From JAVKNF01 sp031537795 (lineage in GTDB: Bacteria; Pseudomonadota; Alphaproteobacteria; Rickettsiales; Deianiraeaceae), in assembly GCA_031537795.1 (NCBI GenBank), contig JAVKNF010000029.1, forward strand, positions 1-21,465: a DNA stretch of 21,465 bases. Direction: 5' to 3'. Both the position numbers and the translations under genes were made by a program. Positions within the stretch are counted from its first letter, which is position 1. Every line of letters starts with the position of its first letter. Of the stretch, positions 1 through 8,375 are shown one piece after another. The notes beneath the pieces are model-generated. The model saw only the letters and a list, made by a program, of their open reading frames with translations. It was not told the DNA's origin and did not search any database.

Positions 1-258
1 AGATTATTGACAAGTTAAACATTCGTCATTTTCTAGTTTTTCTATTGATTCAAGTTTTTCAGCTGTGTGTTGATTGATTTTTTCTCCTCTGCCAATTGAC
101 CTTGATCTTAAATAATATAAGGATTTTAGATTATTGACAAGTTAAACATTCGTCATTTTCTAGTTTTTCTATTGATTCAAGTTTTTCAGCTGTGTGTTGA
201 TTGATTTTTTCTCCTCTGCCAATTGACCTTGATCTTAAATAATATAAGGATTTTAGAT
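1..258. repeat. 127-bp perfect tandem duplication of the nrdA 3' end
   Basis: Bases 1-127 and 128-254 are identical by direct comparison, and the match runs four bases further (AGAT at 255-258 equals AGAT at 1-4 and 128-131). The unit holds the last 40 codons and stop of nrdA. Because the extra copy lies after the stop codon, the gene stays intact. The AGAT at the boundaries could be the microhomology of a slippage event. The period also equals 127, the largest k-mer commonly used by short-read assemblers, so an untrimmed contig overlap is an equally good explanation. More copies could lie upstream of the window. Confidence 0.97.
4..127 (-). pseudogene. Duplicated C-terminal fragment of nrdA (second stop and last 40 codons)
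   Basis: This is the downstream copy of the tandem duplication. On the minus strand it repeats the codons for residues 595-634 of NrdA, including the Tyr-Tyr pair and the CxxC tail, ending in TAA at 4-6. It has no start codon or upstream part of its own and follows the true nrdA stop (131-133), so it should not be translated. It is either a duplication scar or an assembly artefact. Confidence 0.8.
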
Positions 259-2035
259 GTTTTGAGGCAATTAAATGTATTTTGTGTAAATAAACTTTAC
301 TTACATTTGATGTTATGAATAAATTTAAAGATTGAGCTTGGCAAATAAAAGGTGTTCTATCACTAGACAATTCAACTATACAGGCTTGATCTATTTCAAA
401 TGCAGTTTTGAATACATCTTTTTCTTTTTGGTTTAAAAAGTCCAAATGTTGCACAGAGCCTTCATTTGCAATAATACTTTGCCAAATTTCTTCTTTATTT
501 TGGTTTTTTGTGTTTAGTAATTCTGTTAAATATTTATTTCTAATAGAGCCTAAACCCGTAAGGTTCTTTTTGCTAAAAGTATTTGCTACAAAAGGTTCAA
601 TACCAGGTGAACAGCCACCACAGATTTCAGATATTGAAGCAGTTGGAGCTATTGCGGTTTTATGAGTGAATCTTTCTCCTTCTTTTTTAATTCTTTCGAA
701 AATTTTTGTTAGATTTGCATCTTTTTCAATTTGGTTGTTTTTTAATGCATTTTTGTATTTTTTATATATTTCTTCAAAACCTTCTTTAATATCAATCTCT
801 TTCTCTTTAATAAGTTTATCGACTATCATATCGAAGTTATCTAAACAAGGGGTTTTTTCAATTGCTATTTTTCTTGATGCCAAATCAACCGCTTCCTTTA
901 TATGTTTGAAAACTTTAAAGTTAAAGGATTTTGCTAATGCCGATTCGAACGGTATCATATTTTTTTGTAAATAAGAATGAAACCCCATCACTCCAAGCCC
1001 TACACTTCTTTCTCTTGAAACGGAATATTTTGCATTTTGCATCGCATCGTCCCCTCTTTTATAGAAATCTTCTAAAACATTGTCTAAAAATTCCATTATA
1101 TCTTGAATAATATTCTTGTCGTCTTTCCATTCTTCAAAATACTCTAAATTTAAAGAAGACAAACAACAAACAGCAGTTCTTTGCTTGTTAAGTTGGTCTA
1201 ACCCTGTTGTAAGAGTTATTTCAGAGCAAAGATTTGATGTTTTTTGCTTTAAATTCCAATATTTATACGTTTCTGGTTTATATTTATCTACGTTGTCTTT
1301 AAATAACATATAAGGTTCGCCAGTTTCTAGTCTTGTGGTTAAAATCTTTATCCAAAGTTCTCTAGCTGAAACTTCTTTTATTTTTTTATTATTTGCAGGA
1401 GATAATAAATTCCACATTTTATTTCCTTCCACAGCTTCAATAAACTCATTAGTAATTACAACTGCATGATGAATATTTAAAGATCTTCTGTTTTGATCTC
1501 CACCTGTTGGTTTTCTAATTTCAGTAAATTCTTCTATTTCAGGATGAGATATATCTAAATAAACAGCAGCACTTCCTCTTCTCAAAGAACCTTGAGATAT
1601 TGCAAGCGTAAGAGAATCCATAACTTTAATAAAAGGAATTATTCCGCTTGTTGTGCCATTTGTGCCTATTTTTTCACCAATTGATCTTACGTTTCCCCAA
1701 TAACTTCCAATTCCACCTCCTCTTGAAGCTAAATATGCGTTTTCGTGCCACAAATCAACAATTGATGTTAGAGAATCTTGACATTCATTTAAGAAACAAG
1801 AGATTGGTAGCCCTCTTTTTGTGCCTCCATTACTTAAAATTGGAGTTGCCGGCATAAACCAACACTTTAACATATAATCTAAAATTCTTTCTTCGTGCTC
1901 TTTATTGTTTGAATAAGCTTTAGCAACTCTTTTGAATAAATCTATCGGTTTTTCATTTTCTATTAAATATCTTGCATACAACATTTGAATGCCAAAATCT
2001 GAAAATCTGTCAGATAGTTCTTTATTTTTATTCAT
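131..2035 (-). CDS. nrdA: Ribonucleoside-diphosphate reductase large (alpha) subunit, no ATP-cone
   Basis: This is the cytosolic class I ribonucleotide reductase catalytic subunit, which reduces ribonucleotides to deoxyribonucleotides using a radical supplied by a small subunit (NrdB). Visible catalytic features are Cys80 and Cys290 as the likely redox pair, Asn268-Cys270-Glu272 in the NLCSE motif (thiyl radical site), Tyr598-Tyr599 as the radical-transfer pair, and a C-terminal CLTC (Cys630, Cys633) that would reload the active site. At 634 residues it is well below the roughly 760 of E. coli NrdA. The N-terminus enters directly into the barrel-associated helical region, so the ATP-cone that senses dATP is missing. 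The start is ATG at 2033-2035, preceded by an A/T-rich stretch with no Shine-Dalgarno. No nrdB is in the window. The gene is divergent from rpsB, and its 3' end is duplicated in tandem. Confidence 0.95.
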   Translation of the reverse strand: MNKNKELSDRFSDFGIQMLYARYLIENEKPIDLFKRVAKAYSNNKEHEERILDYMLKCWFMPATPILSNGGTKRGLPISCFLNECQDSLTSIVDLWHENAYLASRGGGIGSYWGNVRSIGEKIGTNGTTSGIIPFIKVMDSLTLAISQGSLRRGSAAVYLDISHPEIEEFTEIRKPTGGDQNRRSLNIHHAVVITNEFIEAVEGNKMWNLLSPANNKKIKEVSARELWIKILTTRLETGEPYMLFKDNVDKYKPETYKYWNLKQKTSNLCSEITLTTGLDQLNKQRTAVCCLSSLNLEYFEEWKDDKNIIQDIMEFLDNVLEDFYKRGDDAMQNAKYSVSRERSVGLGVMGFHSYLQKNMIPFESALAKSFNFKVFKHIKEAVDLASRKIAIEKTPCLDNFDMIVDKLIKEKEIDIKEGFEEIYKKYKNALKNNQIEKDANLTKIFERIKKEGERFTHKTAIAPTASISEICGGCSPGIEPFVANTFSKKNLTGLGSIRNKYLTELLNTKNQNKEEIWQSIIANEGSVQHLDFLNQKEKDVFKTAFEIDQACIVELSSDRTPFICQAQSLNLFITSNVSKVYLHKIHLIASKHLKSLYYLRSRSIGRGEKINQHTAEKLESIEKLENDECLTCQ

Positions 2036-2123
2036 ATTTTCTAAAAAGTTAAAAATTTGTATCAGGTATTTTTTAAAAAAAAAGAAAAAAGAAAAAATTT
2101 TTTTTCTTGATAATTAAAAATAT

Positions 2124-2152
2124 AGTATATTGATTTTGTTTAAAATTGTAAT
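2124..2152 (-). promoter_or_regulatory. Possible sigma70-type promoter for nrdA
   Basis: Read on the minus strand, TATACT (2129-2124) lies 17 bases downstream of ATTACA (2152-2147), matching 5/6 and 4/6 of the -10 and -35 consensus. Transcription would begin near 2117, giving a leader of about 80 bases before the nrdA ATG. In such AT-rich DNA -10-like words are common, so this is only a candidate. It overlaps the candidate rpsB promoter on the other strand. Confidence 0.3.
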
Positions 2153-2157
2153 AATAC
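2130..2157 (+). promoter_or_regulatory. Possible promoter for rpsB-tsf
   Basis: TTGATT (2130-2135) and TAATAC (2152-2157) are spaced by 16 bases upstream of the rpsB GTG at 2171. Transcription from here would leave a leader of only about seven bases, so the mRNA would be nearly leaderless. Other -10-like words are nearby. The call rests on position and partial consensus only. Confidence 0.25.
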
Positions 2158-2170
2158 ATATAAATAAATA

Positions 2171-3106
2171 GTGTCGCAAAAATTTGATATAAAACAAGAG
2201 GATGTTCTATCTTTAGGCCTTCATTTAGGTCGCTCCGCTAGGTTCACTAATAGAACAATGGAACCTTTTATTATAGGAAACATGAATAATATTTCTATCC
2301 TCGATCCTAATTCTATTATTTCTCAATTTGAAAATGCACTAGAATTTTTAAAAGAATCTGTTAAAGCTGGAAAAAAAATACTTTTCATTAGCACTAATCT
2401 CGAATACAGTAAAATGATTCAAGATTTAGCAAAAGCAACAGATCAATTTTCTTATACATATAAATTAATAGGGGGTTTATTGACGAATTGGTATACTGTT
2501 TATAAATCAATAGAATTAATGAAAGAAAATGAAGAAAATTTAAAAAATATAGATTCTTCTGAAATTCAATACACAAAAAAAGAACTTGCTCAAATGAAAA
2601 AGGAATTTAATACACTTTTCCAAAAAATGAACGGCATCAGAGACATGAAAAGAAGACCTGATGTAGTTGTTCTTTTTGAAACTAATGAACATAATAAATT
2701 GATTCTTAAAGAAGCAAAATTAGTTCATTTATCAACTGTTGCATTTATTGATACGAATTTTAAACTTGAAAATGTTGATTATCCGATTCCTGCTAACAAT
2801 TCTTCAGAAGAGGCTGTTAAATTTTGCGTAGAAAGAATTCAAGAGGCAATTCTTTCGGTTGAAAAAGAAGTCAAAAAAGATAATAATCCTCGTGAAGATA
2901 AAACAAAAAAAGAAGGGGAAAGAAAAACTTTAACTTTAGGTTCTAAAATTTATAACAATACAAATAATGGAGATAGGCCTTTTGCTAGAAATAATTATTC
3001 TGGAAATAGAAATTTCAATAATAACAGATTTCAGAATAAAAATGAAAATGGAAAGACTGGAGACAAATTTACAAAAACAGAAACTCTTAAAGCTGAAGCA
3101 AAATAA
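2171..3106 (+). CDS. rpsB: 30S ribosomal protein S2 with a long Asn/Lys-rich C-terminal tail
   Basis: S2 is a structural protein of the small ribosomal subunit, needed for S1 binding and 30S assembly. Recognisable S2 landmarks include a GLHLGRSARFTNRTMEPFI-type opening (family form GVHFGHQ.R.NPKM), the GGLLTNW motif near residue 101, GIRDMKRRPD near 155-164, and DYPIPANN near 203-210. The core ends near residue 235. The remaining ~75 residues are low-complexity, rich in Asn, Lys, Arg and Gly, and unlike the usual S2 end. The start is GTG at 2171; no Shine-Dalgarno is visible before it. Only five bases separate its stop from tsf, the classic rpsB-tsf operon order. Confidence 0.96.
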   Translation: MSQKFDIKQEDVLSLGLHLGRSARFTNRTMEPFIIGNMNNISILDPNSIISQFENALEFLKESVKAGKKILFISTNLEYSKMIQDLAKATDQFSYTYKLIGGLLTNWYTVYKSIELMKENEENLKNIDSSEIQYTKKELAQMKKEFNTLFQKMNGIRDMKRRPDVVVLFETNEHNKLILKEAKLVHLSTVAFIDTNFKLENVDYPIPANNSSEEAVKFCVERIQEAILSVEKEVKKDNNPREDKTKKEGERKTLTLGSKIYNNTNNGDRPFARNNYSGNRNFNNNRFQNKNENGKTGDKFTKTETLKAEAK

Positions 3107-3111
3107 TAAAT

Positions 3112-3993
3112 ATGTCTGGAGTGAATTTAGTTTTAGTTAAAAAATTAAGAGAAGAATTAGGTGTTGGTTTTGCTGATTGTGTTAAAGCTTTGAAAGAAGC
3201 TAATGAAAATTACGAAGAAGCACGTGTGATCTTAAGAAAAAAAGGTATAGCTTCTTCTGAAAAGAAAGCTTCCAGAATTGCAAATGAAGGTGCCGTCTCA
3301 TTTTTACAAAAAGATGATTTATTAATTGTTGTAGAGATGAGATGCGAAACTGATTTTGTTGCTCGTGGAGATAATTTTAAATTCATTATAGATATGACTT
3401 TAGATCAGCTTTTATCTAAAAAACCTAAAGATTTAGATGAATTAATGAATTCTTCTTATGAAAATTCAAACTTTAAAGAAACTTTTGACTTAAAAAAAAT
3501 GGCAATTGGAGAGAATATTAAAATTGGTTCTTTTAAAATTATAGATATTAAGAATAAATCTTTTGGGTTTTATTTGCACAACCCTCTAAATGGCTCAAAT
3601 AATGCTGGCCAAATTTTAAGCATCGTTCTAATAGACAGGAAAACAGAAAATCAAGATATTTTAAACTTTTTGAAACAGATTGGCATGCATATAGTGGCCT
3701 CTCAACCTATAGCTTTATATGAAAAAGATATAGATCCAATTCTTTTAGAATTTGAAAAATCTATATTTTTAAGTCAGGCCGAAAATTCTGGCAAACCTCA
3801 AAATGTTATTCAAAAAATGATAGATGGCAGGTTAAAAAAATTCATTCAAGAAAAAACTTTAACGAAGCAACAATTTGTTTGCAATACAGATGTAACTGTT
3901 GAAACTGCAATTTTGAATGTTCAAAAAGATTTTCATTTTGAATTTAATTTAGATTCATTTTTTAGATTTCAATTGAGTTCTGAAGCAAATTAG
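3112..3993 (+). CDS. tsf: Elongation factor Ts
   Basis: EF-Ts is the cytosolic nucleotide exchange factor that releases GDP from EF-Tu. The N-terminal UBA-like domain (residues 1-50) has the family layout, with LREELGVGFADCVKAL in place of the common LR..TGAGMMDCKKAL. The diagnostic EF-Tu contact motif TDFVAR is at residues 80-85. The two core repeats follow, with IGMHIVASQPIAL near residues 191-203 as the second landmark. The length of 293 residues is normal. It begins five bases after rpsB and ends five bases before uvrA, so all three are probably co-transcribed. No Shine-Dalgarno precedes the ATG. Confidence 0.97.
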   Translation: MSGVNLVLVKKLREELGVGFADCVKALKEANENYEEARVILRKKGIASSEKKASRIANEGAVSFLQKDDLLIVVEMRCETDFVARGDNFKFIIDMTLDQLLSKKPKDLDELMNSSYENSNFKETFDLKKMAIGENIKIGSFKIIDIKNKSFGFYLHNPLNGSNNAGQILSIVLIDRKTENQDILNFLKQIGMHIVASQPIALYEKDIDPILLEFEKSIFLSQAENSGKPQNVIQKMIDGRLKKFIQEKTLTKQQFVCNTDVTVETAILNVQKDFHFEFNLDSFFRFQLSSEAN

Positions 3994-3998
3994 TCTTT

Positions 3999-6884
3999 AT
4001 GAATAAAGATTATATTTGTGTTCGCGGAGCAAAAGAGAATAATCTTAAATCTATCGATATAAATATACCAAAAAATTGCTTTGTTGTAATTACAGGCCCA
4101 AGTGGCAGTGGAAAGTCTTCTTTAGCTTTTGACACAATATATGCGGAAGGACAAAGAAGATATATTGAAAGTCTCTCATCAACTGCTAGATATTTTTTAA
4201 ATGAAAACAATAAACCAAACGTTGATTCAATAACAGGTCTTTCTCCTGCTATTGCTATAGATCAAAAGACAACTTCAAAAAATCCACGTTCAACAGTTGG
4301 AACAATCACAGAGATATATGACTATTTAAGAGTTCTGTATGCAAGAATAGGAAAATTGTTCAATAAAAATGGGCAGATCATCAAAAAATATAATAGCTCT
4401 CAGATTACAAATATAATTACAAAGCTACCAATTGAAACAAAAATAAGAATTTCTGCCTCTTTTAATTTTGATGTTGAAAATATTGAAGAAAAATTAGAAG
4501 AATTAAAAAAACACGGCTACCCTAGAGTTAGAATAAATGAAAATATTTACGAGTTTGAAAACTTACCAAAATTAGACAAAAAAATAAAAGATTACGAGGT
4601 AGATTTAATTTTAGATAGAATAGTCATAAAAGACGGAATTTTAGACAGAATTTCTAACGCTGTTGATTTTTCTATGAAAATCACTTCAGGACTTGTAAAA
4701 ATTGAATTCGCAGAATTTCCAAATAAAGAGTTTGAAGTTGAAGGTGAAATCTTTAAATCTGGTAGTTTTAAGGTTTTTTCTGAAAATATGTTTTGTGATG
4801 TTTCTAAAAAAATTATCGATAAAATTGAACCAAACATCTTCTCTTTCAATAGCCCTTTTGGAGCTTGTAAAAATTGCCACGGCCTTGGTTATGAGAAATT
4901 CTTTGATGAAAAATTAATAATTTCAAATCCTACACTTTCTATAATTGAAGGAGCAATTGAAGTTTGGGAACTTAAAAATAAAAGATATTACAGAGATTTA
5001 GCTATAGCTTTATCAAAGCATTTGAAGTTTGATATTTCAACTCCTTATGAAAAATTACCAGATAACGTAAAACATATTCTATTATATGGGTTGGAAGATG
5101 AAATTGAGGTATCTTTTGAAGAATCTGGAATGACAAAAACTACAAAAAAGAGATTCTTCGGAATTATAACAGATATTGAAACTGAATACGAGAATTCGAT
5201 GTCCGGTGAAGATTTTAATGTGATAAATTTTGAAAAATATCAAGAACTGTTAGCATGTAGAAAATGTGCTGGTTTTAGGTTAAATGAATCTTCTTTAATG
5301 ATTAAAATTGACAATCTGAATATCGGGCAAATTTGTGATTTTGATATTAAGGAATTATTGAAATGGATAGATGAATTTCAAAATAAAGTAGAAGGTTTTG
5401 AAAAAGAAGTAGCGATGAATGTTTTCAAAGACATAAAATTAAGGTTAGGTTTTTTAATTGAAGTTGGTTTAGATTATTTAAGTTTGAATAGGTCGGCTAC
5501 AACTTTATCAGGTGGAGAAGCTCAAAGAATAAGACTTGCTTCTCAAATAGGTTCTGCTCTTTCTGGTGTAATTTATGTTTTAGATGAACCTTCAATAGGA
5601 TTACATCAATCTGATAATCATAATTTAATAAAATCTTTAAGGCATCTTGTTTCACTTGACAATAGTGTTATAGTTGTCGAGCACGATGAAGACACAATGC
5701 GTGCCGCAGATTATCTGATAGATGTAGGTCCAGGAGCTGGAAAATACGGAGGCGAAATTATTTCTCACGGAACTCTGGAGCATTTATGCAAGGACCCAAA
5801 TAGTATTACTGGAAAATTTCTATCTGGGCAAGAGATTATAGAAGTTCCAAGAGCAAGAAGAAAATACGGTCGCTCTATGATGATAGAATTAATTAACGCA
5901 AGAGAAAATAATTTAAAGAATCTTGATTTAAAAATTCCGTTAGGGCTTTTTGTTGGAGTATCGGGGGTTTCTGGGAGCGGTAAATCTACTCTTATTTTAG
6001 ATACTCTATATATTGGACTTTCTAATATATTAAATAATTCAAGTACAAAAGCAGGAATTTATAACGAAATTAAAGGTTTTGATAATATAAATAAAATTAT
6101 AAAAATAGATCAAGACCCAATAGGTAGAACGCCTCGTTCAAACCCTGCAACTTATACTGGTTTATTCATTTTAATAAGAGATATATTCACAGCTCTGCCA
6201 GAATCAAGGCAAAGAGGTTATAAATCTGGTAGATTCTCTTTTAATGTTAAAGGAGGGAGATGTGAAAATTGTAAAGGGGACGGGCTTATAAAAATTGAAA
6301 TGCATTTCTTGCCAGATGTTTATATAACTTGTGAAATTTGCAATGGAAAAAGATACAATAAAGAAACTCTAGAAATTAAATATAAAGGCTTCAGTATAGC
6401 TGATATTTTAGAAATGAACGCAAGAGAAGCGTTAGAAATCTTCACAGATATTCCGTCAGTGAAAGAAAAACTTATAACTTTAATAAAAGTAGGCCTTGAT
6501 TATATTAAATTAGGGCAATCTTCAACTACACTTTCTGGTGGAGAAGCACAAAGAATAAAGCTATCAAAAGAACTTTCAAAAAAAGCAACAGGAGATACTT
6601 TTTACATATTAGACGAGCCGACAACAGGTTTGCATCATGTTGATATTAGAAGGTTGCTGGACGTTCTTCATACTTTAGTTGATAACGGAAATACAGTTTT
6701 AGTGATAGAGCATAATTTAGAAGTTCTTAAAACTGCAGATATGATAATAGATATGGGACCTTCTGGAGGGAAAAACGGCGGTTATATAGTTGCTGAAGGA
6801 ACACCAGAGGAAGTTGCAATGAACGAAAACAGCGTTACTGGAAAATATTTAAAACCACTTTTACCAAAATTAAATAAAATTTAA
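3999..6884 (+). CDS. uvrA: UvrABC excision nuclease subunit A
   Basis: UvrA is the damage-sensing ATPase of nucleotide excision repair; it works as a dimer and loads UvrB on lesions. Both ABC modules are complete. The first has Walker A at residues 33-40 (GPSGSGKS) and signature LSGGEAQ at 503-509, followed by DEPSIGLH. The second has Walker A near 656-663 (GVSGSGKS) and signature at 845-851, followed by DEPTTGLH. Two Cys-pair zinc sites are intact: Cys290/293 with Cys420/423, and Cys755/758 with Cys778/781. At 961 residues the length is close to the family norm. It lies five bases after tsf, an unusual partner for the rpsB-tsf operon. No lesion is seen. Confidence 0.98.
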   Translation: MNKDYICVRGAKENNLKSIDINIPKNCFVVITGPSGSGKSSLAFDTIYAEGQRRYIESLSSTARYFLNENNKPNVDSITGLSPAIAIDQKTTSKNPRSTVGTITEIYDYLRVLYARIGKLFNKNGQIIKKYNSSQITNIITKLPIETKIRISASFNFDVENIEEKLEELKKHGYPRVRINENIYEFENLPKLDKKIKDYEVDLILDRIVIKDGILDRISNAVDFSMKITSGLVKIEFAEFPNKEFEVEGEIFKSGSFKVFSENMFCDVSKKIIDKIEPNIFSFNSPFGACKNCHGLGYEKFFDEKLIISNPTLSIIEGAIEVWELKNKRYYRDLAIALSKHLKFDISTPYEKLPDNVKHILLYGLEDEIEVSFEESGMTKTTKKRFFGIITDIETEYENSMSGEDFNVINFEKYQELLACRKCAGFRLNESSLMIKIDNLNIGQICDFDIKELLKWIDEFQNKVEGFEKEVAMNVFKDIKLRLGFLIEVGLDYLSLNRSATTLSGGEAQRIRLASQIGSALSGVIYVLDEPSIGLHQSDNHNLIKSLRHLVSLDNSVIVVEHDEDTMRAADYLIDVGPGAGKYGGEIISHGTLEHLCKDPNSITGKFLSGQEIIEVPRARRKYGRSMMIELINARENNLKNLDLKIPLGLFVGVSGVSGSGKSTLILDTLYIGLSNILNNSSTKAGIYNEIKGFDNINKIIKIDQDPIGRTPRSNPATYTGLFILIRDIFTALPESRQRGYKSGRFSFNVKGGRCENCKGDGLIKIEMHFLPDVYITCEICNGKRYNKETLEIKYKGFSIADILEMNAREALEIFTDIPSVKEKLITLIKVGLDYIKLGQSSTTLSGGEAQRIKLSKELSKKATGDTFYILDEPTTGLHHVDIRRLLDVLHTLVDNGNTVLVIEHNLEVLKTADMIIDMGPSGGKNGGYIVAEGTPEEVAMNENSVTGKYLKPLLPKLNKI

Positions 6885-6895
6885 AAAACAAAAGA

Positions 6896-6936
6896 TTGAC
6901 TATTAATTATTCATTATGCTAAATGTACCTTATAAT
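6896..6936 (+). promoter_or_regulatory. Candidate promoter region between uvrA and the LPP20-like gene
   Basis: A good -35-like TTGACT (6896-6901) starts 12 bases after the uvrA stop, and a perfect TATAAT sits at 6931-6936. The two are 29 bases apart, too far to form one promoter. Each would need a weaker partner: TTGACT with TAAATG at 6920, or TATTCA at 6908 with the TATAAT. If the TATAAT is used, the transcript would start about five bases before the ATG at 6948. Confidence 0.35.
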
Positions 6937-6947
6937 AAATTTTGTTT

Positions 6948-7535
6948 ATGAATAAAAAAATATACATATTAATTCTTACTTTAGTTTTAAATTGTGCAAA
7001 AGATAAAGGTAAATTGGATGACCTAGATGCACCAAAATGGGCTTTTGATCCTTACATTACAATGTCTAAAGATGACAGAAAAATAAAAATTGCAGCATCA
7101 GGTATGGCCTGTGCAACAGAATCAGGTTTAAGAGTTCAAATACAAAAAGCTGATGCTGATGCAAGACTTTCAATGGCGAAACAAATTGGAGTCGAAATTA
7201 ATTCAAGCCTAGAAGATTATGTAAAAGAAACTTCAAGTTCCGAAAAACAAATCATTGAATTTAAAAAGAATTTTGAGGCAAAGAGTCAAGAGATTATAGA
7301 TCATCTTCCTATTTCTGGTTCTTACAGAACTGATATCTGGCAAAGCACACAAAAAACTTCATACGGAAAAGGTTGTGATGAAATGCTTTTTGTAAGAATG
7401 GAAGTTGATAGAGAAAAAATAACTGACTATCTTTCAAAAAGTCTTGATGATTATTCAAAAGGTGTAAAAGATAGAAATTTTGCAAAAAATTTCAAAGAGA
7501 AAGCAATAAATGATTTCAAGAATCAAGATAAATAA
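6948..7535 (+). CDS. Probable lipoprotein, LPP20-like family
   Basis: The protein (195 residues from the ATG at 6948) starts with a short Lys-tagged hydrophobic stretch ending in LNC at residues 14-16, likely a lipoprotein signal although Asn at -1 is not the classic small residue. The body has the LPP20 layout: a PKWAFDPY segment, IKIAASGMA, a helix rich in Ala/Asp (KADADARLSMAKQIG), a SQEIIDHLPISG segment and a strand like LFVRMEVDREKI. Members of this family are surface or outer-membrane-associated lipoproteins of mostly unknown role. A TTG two codons upstream (6942) is in frame, but ATG is preferred. It probably heads a unit with the SPOR lipoprotein and nth. No Shine-Dalgarno is seen. 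Confidence 0.7.
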   Translation: MNKKIYILILTLVLNCAKDKGKLDDLDAPKWAFDPYITMSKDDRKIKIAASGMACATESGLRVQIQKADADARLSMAKQIGVEINSSLEDYVKETSSSEKQIIEFKKNFEAKSQEIIDHLPISGSYRTDIWQSTQKTSYGKGCDEMLFVRMEVDREKITDYLSKSLDDYSKGVKDRNFAKNFKEKAINDFKNQDK

Positions 7536-7565
7536 GTAGATTAAGAATTAATAAACGATATCGCT

Positions 7566-8375
7566 ATGTTTATATCTAAAAAATTTATTTTAATATTATT
7601 TCTCTCTTTTCTATTTAATTTCTGCGGAAAAGAAACAAAAAAAATTATATTAAGGGAAGCCTCAGAAAAAGAGGTCAAACCAGATAAGATATTAAATATA
7701 TCTAGCAATAATTCTTATACCGAATCTTCAGAAGTCTTAAATTTTGAAAATAAAAACAAGAAAAAATTCTCATCATTTCAACGTAAAGGGAATAGTCTGC
7801 ATACACAACTTGACTACGAAGAGAATATAAATCTAGTGCCTCTTCCAGGAGAAAAAATTCAAGAACAGCAAAATGATAATAACTCTCAAAAACCTAATTT
7901 GAATACTCAAATTGAAGATAAATCAAACGAATTATTAAAAAAAACAGATTCAATATTTCAAGAAGATCTTGAACAGAATAAAAATGCAGAACAAAATAAA
8001 AATCTAGAGAAAGATATCAACAAAGAAAAAGAGAAACAACTTGAAATTACTCAAACAGCAAAACAAAAAGCTGAAATAAATAAACAGAATACAGTAAAAG
8101 AAGCTGAAATCACAAAAAACCAAAAAAAATATATACAAATTGGTTATTTTAAAAATCGTAAAAATGCAGAGAAATACAAAAGAGAGATTGAATTAATATT
8201 CGCTAAAAACAAAAACGAGATATCTAAAATATTTATATGGGAAAAAGAAAAAGAATCTTTTTATTTACTGATCAATCCTTATGAAAACAATAAAGATAAA
8301 TCAGATATAATAATGAAGGAATTTCAAGATAACAATTTAAAAGTCTTTATAAATTATCATACACTGAATGAATAA
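7566..8375 (+). CDS. Probable lipoprotein with C-terminal SPOR domain
   Basis: The N-terminus has two Lys and a hydrophobic run ending in FNFC (Cys20), a likely but non-canonical lipobox. Residues 21-185 are low-complexity, rich in Lys, Glu, Asn and Gln, and probably extended or helical. Residues 188-265 resemble a SPOR domain: YIQIGYFKNRKNAEKYKREI fits the family start (Y.VQ.G.F.....A..L...L), and a second half around FYLLINPYENNKDKSD fits the repeat. SPOR domains bind denuded peptidoglycan, often at the septum, so a periplasmic cell-wall or division role is inferred. The gene follows the LPP20-like gene by 30 bases, and its stop overlaps the nth start by eight bases. An RlpA or DamX-like role is possible but unproven. 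Confidence 0.65.
   Translation: MFISKKFILILFLSFLFNFCGKETKKIILREASEKEVKPDKILNISSNNSYTESSEVLNFENKNKKKFSSFQRKGNSLHTQLDYEENINLVPLPGEKIQEQQNDNNSQKPNLNTQIEDKSNELLKKTDSIFQEDLEQNKNAEQNKNLEKDINKEKEKQLEITQTAKQKAEINKQNTVKEAEITKNQKKYIQIGYFKNRKNAEKYKREIELIFAKNKNEISKIFIWEKEKESFYLLINPYENNKDKSDIIMKEFQDNNLKVFINYHTLNE

Noticed and set aside
408..974. Plus-strand ORFs inside nrdA, and similar ORFs inside uvrA, ftsI and mtaB
   Set aside because: They lie antisense or out of frame within genes with complete conserved motifs, have hydrophobic or shadow-like composition, and have no recognisable family.
2089..2108. Terminator-like A-run/T-run inverted repeat between nrdA and rpsB
   Set aside because: It is only an A-run followed by a T-run with no G+C stem, and it lies between two divergent starts where no terminator is needed.
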